A stretch of 64,000 bases of DNA, taken from Gallaecimonas kandeliae. GTDB taxonomy: Bacteria; Pseudomonadota; Gammaproteobacteria; Enterobacterales; Gallaecimonadaceae. The position numbers and the translations under genes are program-made. Below are positions 39,449 to 47,665 of this stretch, in pieces. The notes beneath the pieces were generated by a model. The model made no database searches. It had not been told where the DNA came from and saw only the letters and a program-made list of their open reading frames with translations. Numbering within the stretch: the stretch's first letter is position 1; each line of letters opens with the position of its first letter. The stretch is from contig NZ_CP118480.1 of assembly GCF_030450055.1 (NCBI RefSeq), positions 2,693,415 through 2,757,414 of the forward strand, in the 5' to 3' direction.

Positions 39449-41517
39449 GCCGCCTCCATGGGCAGGCTGCGGAACATGTCGCCGTAGAGCCGATACATGC
39501 GGTTGGCCATGTGGATGATGGCGTCCTGGTCGGCCGGGTCATCGACGCGGTTCATCAGGCCCTCGAAGAAGCCTATGTGCTGCTGGTCCAGGCTGCCGTG
39601 GGAATAGAGGTAGCGGCAGGCGGACTTGCTCAGGCCCAGCTTGGCGCGGATGAGATCCGCCATGGGGGTGGCCAGGTTCACAGAGGTGCCTTCCAGCACC
39701 CAGACCATGCCGAAGAAGCTGATCGGGTTGCCCCTTTGCACGCTGTCGTAGGCATAGGACACCATCAGCTCGGTTTCGAAATTGGGCTTGGAGAGGCGGG
39801 CTGCCTCCCTGTCGCCCCCGGCGGCTTGGATGTCATCGAGGATCCACTCGTGGTGGCCGTATTCTTCCTCTATGTATTCGGCGATGGCCTCGCGCAGCCA
39901 TTCTTTGTCGTCCCCCAGGCGGGCGCCGCAGGCCATCAGCAGCGGCACCGTATGCTTGACGTGGTGGTAGGCGTTATTGAGGAAGGCCTGGTAGCGGGGC
40001 AATGTCACATCCCCCTGCTGGCAGGCGAGGATGGCAGGCGCGGCCAGCAGGTATTGCTGGGCGGCCTGGGTCTCGGCCTTGAGCCGTTCGAAAAATCCCA
40101 TGGATGACTCCTTGACCCTTTTCGCCAGTTCGGCGCGGCGCAGGCGACCATTGGCGGTCAGCTCCTGGCGCTCGGTGCTGAAGGGTTCGCTCGTAGCGAT
40201 AAGCCGCGCCAGCCTGGCGTAATCGGGTAACTGCTGATTGAAATGGGTTAGCAGGGCGTCCAGGTCCTGGCGGTCCGTGACCACCAGGGCGGCGAGCTCG
40301 CTCTGCTCGTCGCCATACACATAGGCCTGGCGGATGCCGGCTAAGGCGCAGAGTTCGGCCTCCAGCCATTCGGGGGAAACATTGCGGCCCATGGCGGTGA
40401 CTATGGTGTCTTTCTTGCGGCCCTTGATAGTGAGAAAACCGCCCTGGTCCAGCTCGCCGAGGTCGCCGGTGGCCAGCCAGTCACTGCCGGTTTGGGGCGC
40501 CTGGCCCAGGTAACCGAGAAAGCTGTTGCCGCGGACCAGCACTTCGCCGTCTTCCGCCAGCCGCACCGTCACATGGGGCAGCACCTTGCCGACAGTGCCC
40601 AGGCGGTTGGTGCCGGGGCCATTCAGGGCCACCACCGAACAGGCTTCGGACAGGCCATAGCCCTCGAAGAGCGGCAGGCCCAAGTCTTTGGCCTGCTCCA
40701 GTTGGGCCAGGGCCGTCTTGCCGCCGCCAAGGGCCAGGAAGAGGTAGCTGTCAGGCAGGCCCTTGGCCTTGCCGGCCAGGATCACCGGCAGCAGCGCCGG
40801 CACCAGGATCAGGCTGTTGGGCTGGTAACGGCTCAGGGTTTCCAGCATCTGGCCGGGCTCCAGGCCGCTGGAACCTGTCATGCCCAGAGCCTGCATGGGC
40901 AGGGCTGTGACGCAGGCTCCGGCCAGCCAGGGCACATAGAGCCCGGCCAGGTTTTCGAGGAGCACCGCCAGGGGCAGCAGGCAGAGATGTCGCTGCACCC
41001 CCAGCTCGTCGGTAACGCCCAGCAGCGCCTGGCAAACCGCCAGCATGTTGGCTTCGGACAGGCAGACCCCCTTGGGCTTGCCTGTGGTGCCAGAGGTATA
41101 GGTTATCTTGGCGGTGCCGGCCGGCAGGGGTTGCACCTCATCCGGGCTCAGCAGGCTCAAAGTCCCCTGCCCTATCTGCACCGACGTCTTGGCCAGGGGC
41201 AAGGGCACGGGAGCCAGCACGGCATCAAGGCCGGCATCCTTGAGCAGGTGCAGTTGCTGCTCACGGCTGAAGAAGGTGGGGATGGGCACCAACACCAGGC
41301 CGGCCTTGAGGGCGGCCAGATCGGCGATGGCCCAGTCCGGGCCGTTGTCCATCAGGAGGCCAAGGCGCCTGACCCCGAGCGCCTTGAGCCGAGCAGCAAG
41401 GGTCCCGGCCGCGGCCAGCAGTTCCTGGCCGGACAGGGTGCTATCGCTCCCTTGCAGGGCCTTGGGGCTTTGCGCCAAGGCCTGTGCCAGGTGTTCATAC
41501 AACATCGGTAACCTCAT
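39445..41517 (-). CDS. AMP-dependent acyl ligase fused to a haem-oxygenase-like diiron (HDO) domain
   Basis: Encodes 690 residues. Residues 1-465 form an acyl-adenylating domain with the A3 loop YTSGTTGKPKG (140-150), GYGLSEA (287-293) and the ATGDLGE motif (349-355). At the A10 position the usual Gly-Lys is Gly-Arg458 (TANGRLRR). Residues 473-690 resemble TenA/UndA-like helical oxidases: Glu552-x2-His555, Glu609, His640-x3-Asp644-x2-His647 are likely iron ligands. An AAGGAG and ATG at residue 473 (40101) look like the preserved start of a once separate gene. The ATG overlaps the upstream gene by 23 bases (11 if residue 5 is the start). Confidence 0.88.
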   Translation of the reverse strand: MRLPMLYEHLAQALAQSPKALQGSDSTLSGQELLAAAGTLAARLKALGVRRLGLLMDNGPDWAIADLAALKAGLVLVPIPTFFSREQQLHLLKDAGLDAVLAPVPLPLAKTSVQIGQGTLSLLSPDEVQPLPAGTAKITYTSGTTGKPKGVCLSEANMLAVCQALLGVTDELGVQRHLCLLPLAVLLENLAGLYVPWLAGACVTALPMQALGMTGSSGLEPGQMLETLSRYQPNSLILVPALLPVILAGKAKGLPDSYLFLALGGGKTALAQLEQAKDLGLPLFEGYGLSEACSVVALNGPGTNRLGTVGKVLPHVTVRLAEDGEVLVRGNSFLGYLGQAPQTGSDWLATGDLGELDQGGFLTIKGRKKDTIVTAMGRNVSPEWLEAELCALAGIRQAYVYGDEQSELAALVVTDRQDLDALLTHFNQQLPDYARLARLIATSEPFSTERQELTANGRLRRAELAKRVKESSMGFFERLKAETQAAQQYLLAAPAILACQQGDVTLPRYQAFLNNAYHHVKHTVPLLMACGARLGDDKEWLREAIAEYIEEEYGHHEWILDDIQAAGGDREAARLSKPNFETELMVSYAYDSVQRGNPISFFGMVWVLEGTSVNLATPMADLIRAKLGLSKSACRYLYSHGSLDQQHIGFFEGLMNRVDDPADQDAIIHMANRMYRLYGDMFRSLPMEAA

Positions 41518-42127
41518 TGCTGATGTTCGCCAGCACCCGCATCAGCAGTGGCTGGCGCTGTATGGCTTCCCAGCCGAGCCGTACCGAGCCGGAAAAGACG
41601 GCCGGCTTGTTCTGGTAATAGCGGCCCCAATCCTGGGCACCTTCGTTCAGGCGCTCGGCACTGGCGTCGGCCAGGAACCAGGGTTCAAGCCCCAGCCGGG
41701 CGAAGGCCGACTGCAACTCGCGGGTCGCGGTGAAAACCACATAGTCGACACCGCACTGGGCCAGGTGACGGGTCAGAGCCAAGATCATCAAGCGGGCGCC
41801 GCCGGCCTCACCGGCCAGGTTACCCACTTCGACCACCTGGGCCCGGGCGACCGGCCTGCCGACCTTGGCCGCCAGCAGCCGCTCTATGGGTTCGTCCAGG
41901 TATTGTTCCAGGTAGAGAGACTGCCCCTCGGCATTGCGCAGGCCACAACTGGCCAGCCACTGCTGGTTTTTCGACAGCAGGTACTGCAGAGGCAGGAAAT
42001 GACGGAGCCTGGCCTGGTGCACGTCCGCGTAGCGGGCGCAGGCAAAATGCTTGATACGATCATAAGTTTCCGTTCCCTCTCGGCTCAGATGAACCTGCAC
42101 ATCCGCCTCTGCATATTTGGCTAGCAT
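41495..42127 (-). CDS. Thermostable-haemolysin-family protein (acyltransferase-like)
   Basis: Encodes 210 residues from ATG 42127, preferred over ATG 42154 because AAGAGG precedes it and the upstream ATG sits in the likely -10 region. The sequence matches the Vibrio thermostable haemolysin (delta-VPH, T_hemolysin) family. The central VVEVGNLAG, a Gly-rich GEAGGARL loop and YVVFTATRELQSAFARLGL resemble GNAT/LuxI-type acyltransferases, so acyl transfer is a more plausible role than pore formation. It leads a six-gene operon. The family assignment is strong; the chemistry is inferred. Confidence 0.82.
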   Translation of the reverse strand: MLAKYAEADVQVHLSREGTETYDRIKHFACARYADVHQARLRHFLPLQYLLSKNQQWLASCGLRNAEGQSLYLEQYLDEPIERLLAAKVGRPVARAQVVEVGNLAGEAGGARLMILALTRHLAQCGVDYVVFTATRELQSAFARLGLEPWFLADASAERLNEGAQDWGRYYQNKPAVFSGSVRLGWEAIQRQPLLMRVLANISNEVTDVV

Positions 42128-42139
42128 GGAAAAAACCTC

Positions 42140-42190
42140 TTGGTCAGCCGCCATTTAAGGCTGGTTGGCGCAACTTAAGGCAACCTTAGG
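42140..42190 (-). promoter_or_regulatory. Operon promoter with QseB/PmrA-like direct repeat
   Basis: On the minus strand CCTAAG (42190-42185), five bases, CTTAAG (42179-42174): one mismatch from the PmrA/QseB box CTTAAG-N5-CTTAAG. About 14 bases further is CTTAAAT (42159-42153), which can serve as a weak -10. This spacing places the repeat over the -35, as in activator-dependent promoters of this class. The operon encodes its own QseB/PmrA-type regulator. Confidence 0.65.
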
Positions 42191-42238
42191 GCCCACCTCC
42201 ATCTATTGAGACAATCCGTTCGAGAAAAATTCGGGAAC

Positions 42239-42263
42239 AAAAAAAGGCGGCCTGAAGGCCGCC
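42239..42263 (-). terminator. Terminator after aceA
   Basis: On the minus strand GGCGGCC-TTCA-GGCCGCC followed by seven T, ~24 bases past the aceA stop. It isolates the glyoxylate genes from the downstream operon. Confidence 0.85.
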
Positions 42264-42286
42264 AAGTGCTTAGGAACTGTGTTGTT

Positions 42287-43606
42287 TCAGTGGAACTGAT
42301 CTTCCTCGGTGGAGCCCTTGAGAGCCGTGACCGAAGAATGACCGCCTTGGATGACGGTGGTCATATCGTCGAAGTAGCCGGTACCCACTTCCTGCTGGTG
42401 GGCGACGAAGCTGTAGCCCCGGTCGGCGGCGGCAAACTCTTCTTCCTGCATCTTGACGTAGGCCGCCATGTCATTGCGGGCGTAGTCGTAGGCCAGGTTG
42501 AACATGCTGAACCACATGTTGTGGATGCCGGCCAGGGTAATGAACTGGAACTTGTAGCCCATGGCCGACAGTTCGCGCTGGAACTTGGCGATGGTGGCGT
42601 CGTCCAGGTTCTTCTTCCAGTTGAAGGACGGCGAGCAGTTGTAGGCCAGCAGTTTGCCGGGGTACTTAGCATGGATGGCCTCGGCGAAGCGGCGCGCCTC
42701 TTCCAGGTCCGGCTTGGCGGTCTCGCACCACAGCAGGTCGGCGTAGGGGGCATAGGCCAGGCCGCGGGCTATGGCCTGCTCGATGCCGGCGCGGACCCGG
42801 TAGAAGCCTTCGCTGGTACGTTCACCGGTAACGAAGGGCTTGTCGTAATCGTCGCAGTCGCTGGTGATGAGATCGGCAGCGTTGGCGTCGGTGCGGGCCA
42901 GCACTATGGTGGGCACGCCGGCGACGTCGGCGGCCAGGCGGGCTGAGATCAGCTTCTGGATAGCTTCCTGAGTAGGCACCAGCACCTTGCCGCCCATGTG
43001 GCCACATTTCTTGACCGAGGCCAGCTGGTCCTCGAAGTGCACGCCGGCGGCGCCCGCTTCGATCATGGACTTCATCAGCTCGTAGGCGTTGAGCACGCCA
43101 CCAAAGCCGGCTTCGGCGTCGGCGACTATGGGAGCAAAGTAGTCGATATAGCCGGCATCACCCGGGTTCTTGCCCTTATGCCACTGGATCTGGTCGGCGC
43201 GGCGGAAGGCATTGTTGATGCGCTTGACCACGGCCGGCACCGAGTCCACCGGGTACAGGGACTGATCGGGGTACATGGACTGGTAGCTGTTGTTGTCGGC
43301 GGCCACCTGCCAGCCGGACAGGTAAATAGCCTGGATACCGGCCTTGACCTGCTGCACGGCCTGGCCGCCGGTCAGGGCGCCCATGGCGTTGACGAAGTCC
43401 TTGTCGGGCCTGAAGCTGGGGCGGGCCCCTTCGTTGACCAGCTGCCAGAGCTTTTCGGCACCGAGACGAGCCAGGGTATGCTCGGGCTGGACTGAGCCGC
43501 GAAGGCGCACCACGTCCTCGGCGCTGTAGGTGCGCTCTATGCCTTTCCAGCGGGGGTTTTCAGCCCAGTCCTGTTTCAGGGTGTCGATTTGCTGTTGCCT
43601 GTTCAT
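42287..43606 (-). CDS. aceA: Isocitrate lyase
   Basis: Encodes 439 residues (E. coli 434). AceA splits isocitrate to succinate and glyoxylate in the glyoxylate shunt. The signature [10 protein letters not shown] with the catalytic cysteine and the [10 protein letters not shown], [11 protein letters not shown] motifs are intact. It is 15 bases after aceB, so both shunt enzymes share a transcript. No aceK is present next to it. Confidence 0.97.
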   Translation of the reverse strand: MNRQQQIDTLKQDWAENPRWKGIERTYSAEDVVRLRGSVQPEHTLARLGAEKLWQLVNEGARPSFRPDKDFVNAMGALTGGQAVQQVKAGIQAIYLSGWQVAADNNSYQSMYPDQSLYPVDSVPAVVKRINNAFRRADQIQWHKGKNPGDAGYIDYFAPIVADAEAGFGGVLNAYELMKSMIEAGAAGVHFEDQLASVKKCGHMGGKVLVPTQEAIQKLISARLAADVAGVPTIVLARTDANAADLITSDCDDYDKPFVTGERTSEGFYRVRAGIEQAIARGLAYAPYADLLWCETAKPDLEEARRFAEAIHAKYPGKLLAYNCSPSFNWKKNLDDATIAKFQRELSAMGYKFQFITLAGIHNMWFSMFNLAYDYARNDMAAYVKMQEEEFAAADRGYSFVAHQQEVGTGYFDDMTTVIQGGHSSVTALKGSTEEDQFH

Positions 43607-43621
43607 CAGTTGGTCCTTCCT

Positions 43622-45199
43622 TCAGTCGATTAGGGTGTAGCCGGGTTCGGTCAAAAAGGGCACGAAGCTGTCGGATACGGTGATCCGGGTCAGCAGCTCC
43701 GCAGCCTCACGGAAACGGCCATTGTCGAAACGCTCGGCACCCAGTTCCTCGCGAACCTGTGCCATTTCCTCTTTCAAACAACGCCCGAACAGCTCGGCCG
43801 TAACCTTCAGGCCGTTGCTCAGCGCCTTGCCGTGGCGCAGCCATTGCCAGATGGAGGCGCGGCAGATCTCGGCGGTGGCGGCGTCTTCCATCAGGCCGTA
43901 GATGGGCACGCAGCCGTTGCCCCCTATCCAGGCCTCGATGTACTGCAGCGCCACCCGGATGTTGGTGCGCATGCCGGCCTCGGTACGCTCCCCTTCGCAG
44001 GGAGCCAGCAGCTCGGTGGCGGTGATGGGGGCGTCCCCTTCGCGGCTAAGGTGCAGCTGGTTGGGCTTGTCCCCCAGCGCGGCGTCGAACACCGCCATGG
44101 CCGTGCCTACCAGGCCGGGATGGGCCACCCAGGTGCCGTCATGGCCGTTGTGGGCTTCCAGCTCTTTGTCCTGGCGGACCTTGTTCAGCACCCACTGGTT
44201 GCGCTCTGGCTCCTTGGCGGGGATGAAGGCGGCCATGCCGCCCATGGCCAGGGCACCGCGCCTGTGGCAGGTGCGGATCAGCAACCGCGAGTAAGCGCTG
44301 AGGAAGGGCTGGTCCATGGTCACCTGTTGGCGGTCCGGCAGCACCCGGTCAGGGTGGTTACCCAACGTCTTGATGTAGCTGAAGATGTAATCCCAGCGGC
44401 CGCAATTGAGGGCCACTATGTGGTCCTTGAGTTCGAACAGGATCTCGTCCATCTCGAACACCGCCGGCAAGGTCTCGATCAGCACTGTGGCCTTGATGGT
44501 GCCCCGCGGCAGGCCGAACCTGTCTTCGGTGAAGCAGAACACCTGGCTCCAGAAACGCGCCTCAAGATGGCTCTGCAGCTTGGGCAGGTAGAAATAGGGG
44601 CCAGAGCCGTTTTCCAGCAGCCGCTTGTGGTTGTGGAAGAAATAGAGGGCAAAGTCCCAAAGGCAACCGGGCACCACCTGGCCGTTGAAGGTCACATGCT
44701 TCTCCGGCAGGTGCAGGCCCCGAACCCGGCAGATCAGCACCGCCGGCTTGCCGCACAGGCTGTAGTACTTGCCGGAAGCGGGATCGGTGTAGCTGATGGT
44801 CCCGTCCACGGCGTCGCGCAGGTTGACCTGGCCCTGCATCACCGCAGGCCAGGTAGGTGACAGGGAATCTTCGAAGTCGGCCATGAAGACGCGGGTGCCG
44901 GCGTTCAAGGCATTGATCACCATCTTGCGATCGGTGGGGCCGGTGATCTCCACCCGCCTGTCCTGCAGATCGGCAGGGATACCGCGGATCTGCCAGTGGC
45001 CGCCGCGGATAGCCTCGGTCTCTGGCAGGAAGTCCGGCAAGGCGCCGGCATCAAAGGCTTGCTGCCGTCTGTCCCTGGTCGTCAGCAACTGGGGCACCTG
45101 GCCGGCGAAGGCCGACAGTAATTCCTGTATCCACCCCTGGGCCGCTTCTCCCAGCAGCGCTTTCTGCTCCAGGGTCAGCCCGTTCTGCACCTTCAGCAT
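43622..45199 (-). CDS. aceB: Malate synthase A
   Basis: Encodes 525 residues (E. coli 533). It condenses glyoxylate with acetyl-CoA to malate. ATG 45199 was chosen because GGAGG lies just upstream and homology begins about there; MKVFGGRM seven codons earlier is an alternative. Key motifs include VFMADFEDSLSP, the KxxVxIETLPAVFEMDEIL region and WIGGNGCVPIYGLMEDAATAEICR. It leads the aceBA unit, with a possible GntR-type operator ~180 bases upstream. Confidence 0.96.
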   Translation of the reverse strand: MLKVQNGLTLEQKALLGEAAQGWIQELLSAFAGQVPQLLTTRDRRQQAFDAGALPDFLPETEAIRGGHWQIRGIPADLQDRRVEITGPTDRKMVINALNAGTRVFMADFEDSLSPTWPAVMQGQVNLRDAVDGTISYTDPASGKYYSLCGKPAVLICRVRGLHLPEKHVTFNGQVVPGCLWDFALYFFHNHKRLLENGSGPYFYLPKLQSHLEARFWSQVFCFTEDRFGLPRGTIKATVLIETLPAVFEMDEILFELKDHIVALNCGRWDYIFSYIKTLGNHPDRVLPDRQQVTMDQPFLSAYSRLLIRTCHRRGALAMGGMAAFIPAKEPERNQWVLNKVRQDKELEAHNGHDGTWVAHPGLVGTAMAVFDAALGDKPNQLHLSREGDAPITATELLAPCEGERTEAGMRTNIRVALQYIEAWIGGNGCVPIYGLMEDAATAEICRASIWQWLRHGKALSNGLKVTAELFGRCLKEEMAQVREELGAERFDNGRFREAAELLTRITVSDSFVPFLTEPGYTLID

Positions 45200-45635
45200 T
45201 CGGCCTCCAAAAACTTTCATATGTAACCTTGTAACCACCAAACAAGTTTCCCAAAAGCACCTTGCCTGGCTCACTCCGATGCCATTAACCCTGAAGCACC
45301 TTGCCAGAATGTTCAACAACAAAATTTAAACAACACCAAATTTACTTTTTAACTTACTGTTTTATATAAATATTTTTGGATTTACCAATTAGAGTCAAAA
45401 CTCTTATTGGTAATACCATTTGTCAGCACGCGTCATGAACATCAGTTTCAGGATAGAAAGCCAAAGTGAAAGTTTTTTGTATTTATATTACAAATATACA
45501 ATCTGCAAAGACTGGCTTTGTGTTTTAAACAAAGTGATATCAAAGAGTTGGCGCCATCGGCTGGCCAGGGTGGCTGGAGAGCCAACCCTAAGGCAGTGAG
45601 AAAATGGAAAGCTAAGGCGTTGAAAGGAAAGTGAG
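45200..45635. other. AT-rich gene-free region upstream of aceB
   Basis: These ~435 bases hold no convincing gene, and the base composition is far more AT-rich than the surroundings. They include the palindromic operator-like block at 45382-45420, an AT-rich run at 45361-45370 (TATATAAA) that could contain the aceB -10, and the 3' flank of the Nudix gene. Confidence 0.6.
45382..45420. promoter_or_regulatory. GntR-type (PdhR-like) operator block
   Basis: A 32-bp imperfect palindrome (TTACCAAT and AGAGT, paired with ACTCT and ATTGGTAA) spans 45382-45413. Overlapping it, ATTGGT-AAT-ACCATT at 45406-45420 is one base from the PdhR-like consensus ATTGGT-N3-ACCAAT. It lies upstream of aceB, so a pyruvate- or acyl-responsive GntR regulator may control the glyoxylate shunt. 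The regulator gene is not in the window. Confidence 0.55.
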
Positions 45636-46040
45636 TTACTGAGGCAAGGGGAAACCGCTGGTCAGCAGGTTCTGAAGGGAAAGAAAGCGGGGTTGGGGTA
45701 TGGCGCCCCAGCTGAACCAATGCCAGCCAGTGCATTTTTCCGGCTCCAGCAAGGCCGGCTCCAGGTCACCGGCGACTGTGCCGCTGACAAAGAGGGTCAG
45801 GTACTGGGGGCCTTCTGGATAAAGGTCATGAGTCACGGCAAAAAGGCGGGGCTCAAGGAGCTCAAGGCCCGTTTCTTCCTTGAGCTCACGGGCGGCACAT
45901 TGCAGGGGAGACTCACCCTCTTCCAAATGGCCACCAGGAAAGGCCCAGTGCCCGGCCCCGTGGCTGCCTAGGCGCTGGCCCAGCAGTACCCGCCCCTCCC
46001 TGACGACGGCCACACCGACGCCGATACGCAACCCTTTCAC
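45636..46040 (-). CDS. Nudix hydrolase
   Basis: Encodes 134 residues from GTG 46040, which overlaps the oxyR stop (GTGA). The Nudix box G-x5-E-x7-REL-x-EE-x-GL is complete (GGHLEEGESPLQCAARELKEETGLEL region, about 37-60). Such enzymes cleave nucleoside diphosphate derivatives; the sequence is closest in style to MutT/NUDT15-like nucleotide-sanitising members. Coupling to oxyR suggests a role in oxidative damage control. Confidence 0.85.
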   Translation of the reverse strand: MKGLRIGVGVAVVREGRVLLGQRLGSHGAGHWAFPGGHLEEGESPLQCAARELKEETGLELLEPRLFAVTHDLYPEGPQYLTLFVSGTVAGDLEPALLEPEKCTGWHWFSWGAIPQPRFLSLQNLLTSGFPLPQ

Positions 46041-46945
46041 AGCAGCGGCTCGGGCAAGGACTTGGCGACCAGCTCTCCCAGGCTGCGGTAGGTGCGGATA
46101 CGGCTGGAAGTCTGGCGCCACACCAGGCCTATTTCCCGGTAGGCGTTGTCGTCGTGGAGGCGGCTGGCCACCAGTTCGGTGCCGGTCAGTATGCCGGCAT
46201 CGATGGCCAGCTGCGGCAGGAAGGTGGTGCCCAGCTTGGCGTTGACCATCTGCACCAGCGTATGAAGGCTGGTGGCGGCGAAGGGATTGATCTTGGTGGA
46301 ATCGGTGAGGTGGCAGGCACTGACGGCATGCTCGGTCAGGCAATGCTCCTTCTCCAGCAGGAAGACGCTGCGTTCCGGCAGTTTCTTCAAGTCCGGCTCC
46401 TGGCCCCATTTTGCGGCCAGCTCCTTGTGCATCACTTGGCTGAAGGGGTCCTTACCCAGGCGCATGGTATGGAAGCCCTTGGTATCCACCGGCAGGGCCA
46501 GCAGCACCAGATCCAGCTCCCCTTTTTCCAGCATGTCCATCAGGTTCTGGGTGGTGTCTTCCCTGAGCAGCAGCTTGAGCTCCGGATAAACGGTATTGAC
46601 CTGGGTCACCACCTTGGACAACAGAAAGGGCGCTATGGTGGGGATGCAGCCCAGGCGCACTTCACCGCTCATGGGCGAGGCCTGGTGTTGGACGAACTCC
46701 ACCAGGTCCCGGGTATGATTGACGATGTCCCTGGCCCGGCTGACCGCTTCCAGGCCAGTGGCGGTAAAGAGGAAGGACTTGTTGTCCCGCTCGATGAGCT
46801 GGCAGCCCAACTGCTCTTCCAGGTTCTGGATCCCAGCAGAGAGGGTGGACTGGGAAACATTGCAGGCGCGGGCGGCCCTGTTGAAATTTTGGTGCTCTTC
46901 CAGCGCGAGCAGGTAAGTGAGGTTCTTGATGCTGGGCAGTCTCAT
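46037..46945 (-). CDS. oxyR: Peroxide-sensing LysR-type regulator OxyR
   Basis: Encodes 302 residues (E. coli 305). An N-terminal winged helix-turn-helix is followed by the sensing domain with redox cysteines Cys202 and Cys211 (HCLTEHAVSAC), the same spacing as Cys199/Cys208 in E. coli OxyR. It activates catalase and other peroxide defences. It is divergent from the CAP-domain gene and its 3' end overlaps the Nudix gene by 4 bases. No catalase gene is adjacent. Confidence 0.94.
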   Translation of the reverse strand: MRLPSIKNLTYLLALEEHQNFNRAARACNVSQSTLSAGIQNLEEQLGCQLIERDNKSFLFTATGLEAVSRARDIVNHTRDLVEFVQHQASPMSGEVRLGCIPTIAPFLLSKVVTQVNTVYPELKLLLREDTTQNLMDMLEKGELDLVLLALPVDTKGFHTMRLGKDPFSQVMHKELAAKWGQEPDLKKLPERSVFLLEKEHCLTEHAVSACHLTDSTKINPFAATSLHTLVQMVNAKLGTTFLPQLAIDAGILTGTELVASRLHDDNAYREIGLVWRQTSSRIRTYRSLGELVAKSLPEPLL

Positions 46946-47062
46946 TATAGGCAGTTCCGATTAAACACCTCTATATCCTTCGCCATAATGATAGTTCATC
47001 CCCACTCCACGCTGTAGTGATTTATAAGCAAGGCCAGGTTGCATCCATGATTAATTAAGGTT

Positions 47063-47093
47063 AATCCTTTAAATGACAACAGGTTAAAGGATT
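47063..47093 (+). promoter_or_regulatory. Inverted repeat enclosing the ribosome-binding site of the CAP-domain gene
   Basis: AATCCTTTAA (47063-47072) is perfectly complementary to TTAAAGGATT (47084-47093) across an 11-base loop. The second arm includes the SD AAAGGA, six bases before ATG 47098. In RNA this hairpin would hide the SD; in DNA it could be an operator. Confidence 0.65.
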
Positions 47094-47097
47094 GACC

Positions 47098-47613
47098 ATG
47101 ACAGCTTCCCTCCTTGTCCTCGCCATGGGCCTTGGCAATTGCCAGTTGACGCCAGAAGAGCTAGAGCTGGCCAAAGCCCTGATCTCGGACAAGCACCATA
47201 TTCAGAAGCCGCTGAATTGCGATCAGGACCTGACCTGGATTGCCAGGGCAAGGGCGGCCATGGTGGCGCAGCGGGGCAAGCTCAGCCATATGATCACGTC
47301 CAGCCTCGGCGTCAATGACTTCGTCCGCTTGGCCGGTTACCCCCTGCCCGACAATTTTCCCAGCAAGACCGTCAACAATCTGGAGGTGTTGGCCGGCGGC
47401 ATGGAAAATGGCCGGGATGCCTGGAATGCCCTCACCCAGTCCGTCGGCCACGCCAACCTGCTGCTGCGGGAAGATCCGTCTTACCAAGAATTTGACCGCT
47501 TTGGTGTCGGTCATTTTTATAAGTGGTTTTCACCCTATGTGGATTATTGGGTGATCATTTATGCCACCCGGAAAGCCCCCTCACCACAGCCCCATAAAAA
47601 AACAAGTGACTGA
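47098..47613 (+). CDS. CAP/SCP-domain protein
   Basis: Encodes 171 residues from ATG 47098 (SD AAAGGA). A short hydrophobic N-terminus (about 1-17) may be a signal peptide. The CAP fold is indicated by LSHMITSSLG, NLEVLAGG, a SVGHANLLL motif in place of the usual SxGHR, and FGVGHFYKW...DYWVIIYA. The two histidines match the metal- or sterol-binding pocket of CAP proteins. Bacterial members are secreted with mostly unknown roles. It is divergent from oxyR. Confidence 0.78.
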   Translation: MTASLLVLAMGLGNCQLTPEELELAKALISDKHHIQKPLNCDQDLTWIARARAAMVAQRGKLSHMITSSLGVNDFVRLAGYPLPDNFPSKTVNNLEVLAGGMENGRDAWNALTQSVGHANLLLREDPSYQEFDRFGVGHFYKWFSPYVDYWVIIYATRKAPSPQPHKKTSD

Positions 47614-47622
47614 TGTCACTTG
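47596..47622 (-). terminator. Terminator of the small orphan gene
   Basis: On the minus strand CAAGTGAC-ATCA-GTCACTTG runs into seven T. It overlaps the stop codon of the convergent CAP-domain gene. Confidence 0.75.
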
Positions 47623-47665
47623 CATAAAAGAGGGCGTTGTTAATGGGAGTCTATTGTCGGGCGGG

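Noticed and set aside
41495-42127. Calling this gene a haemolysin toxin
   Set aside because: The family name comes from Vibrio delta-VPH, but the operon context and acyltransferase-like sequence make a biosynthetic role more likely; no secretion signal is seen.
45448-45735. Minus-strand 95-codon ORF downstream of the Nudix gene
   Set aside because: Overlaps the 3' end of the Nudix gene in another frame and has no SD; the rest lies in AT-rich non-coding sequence.
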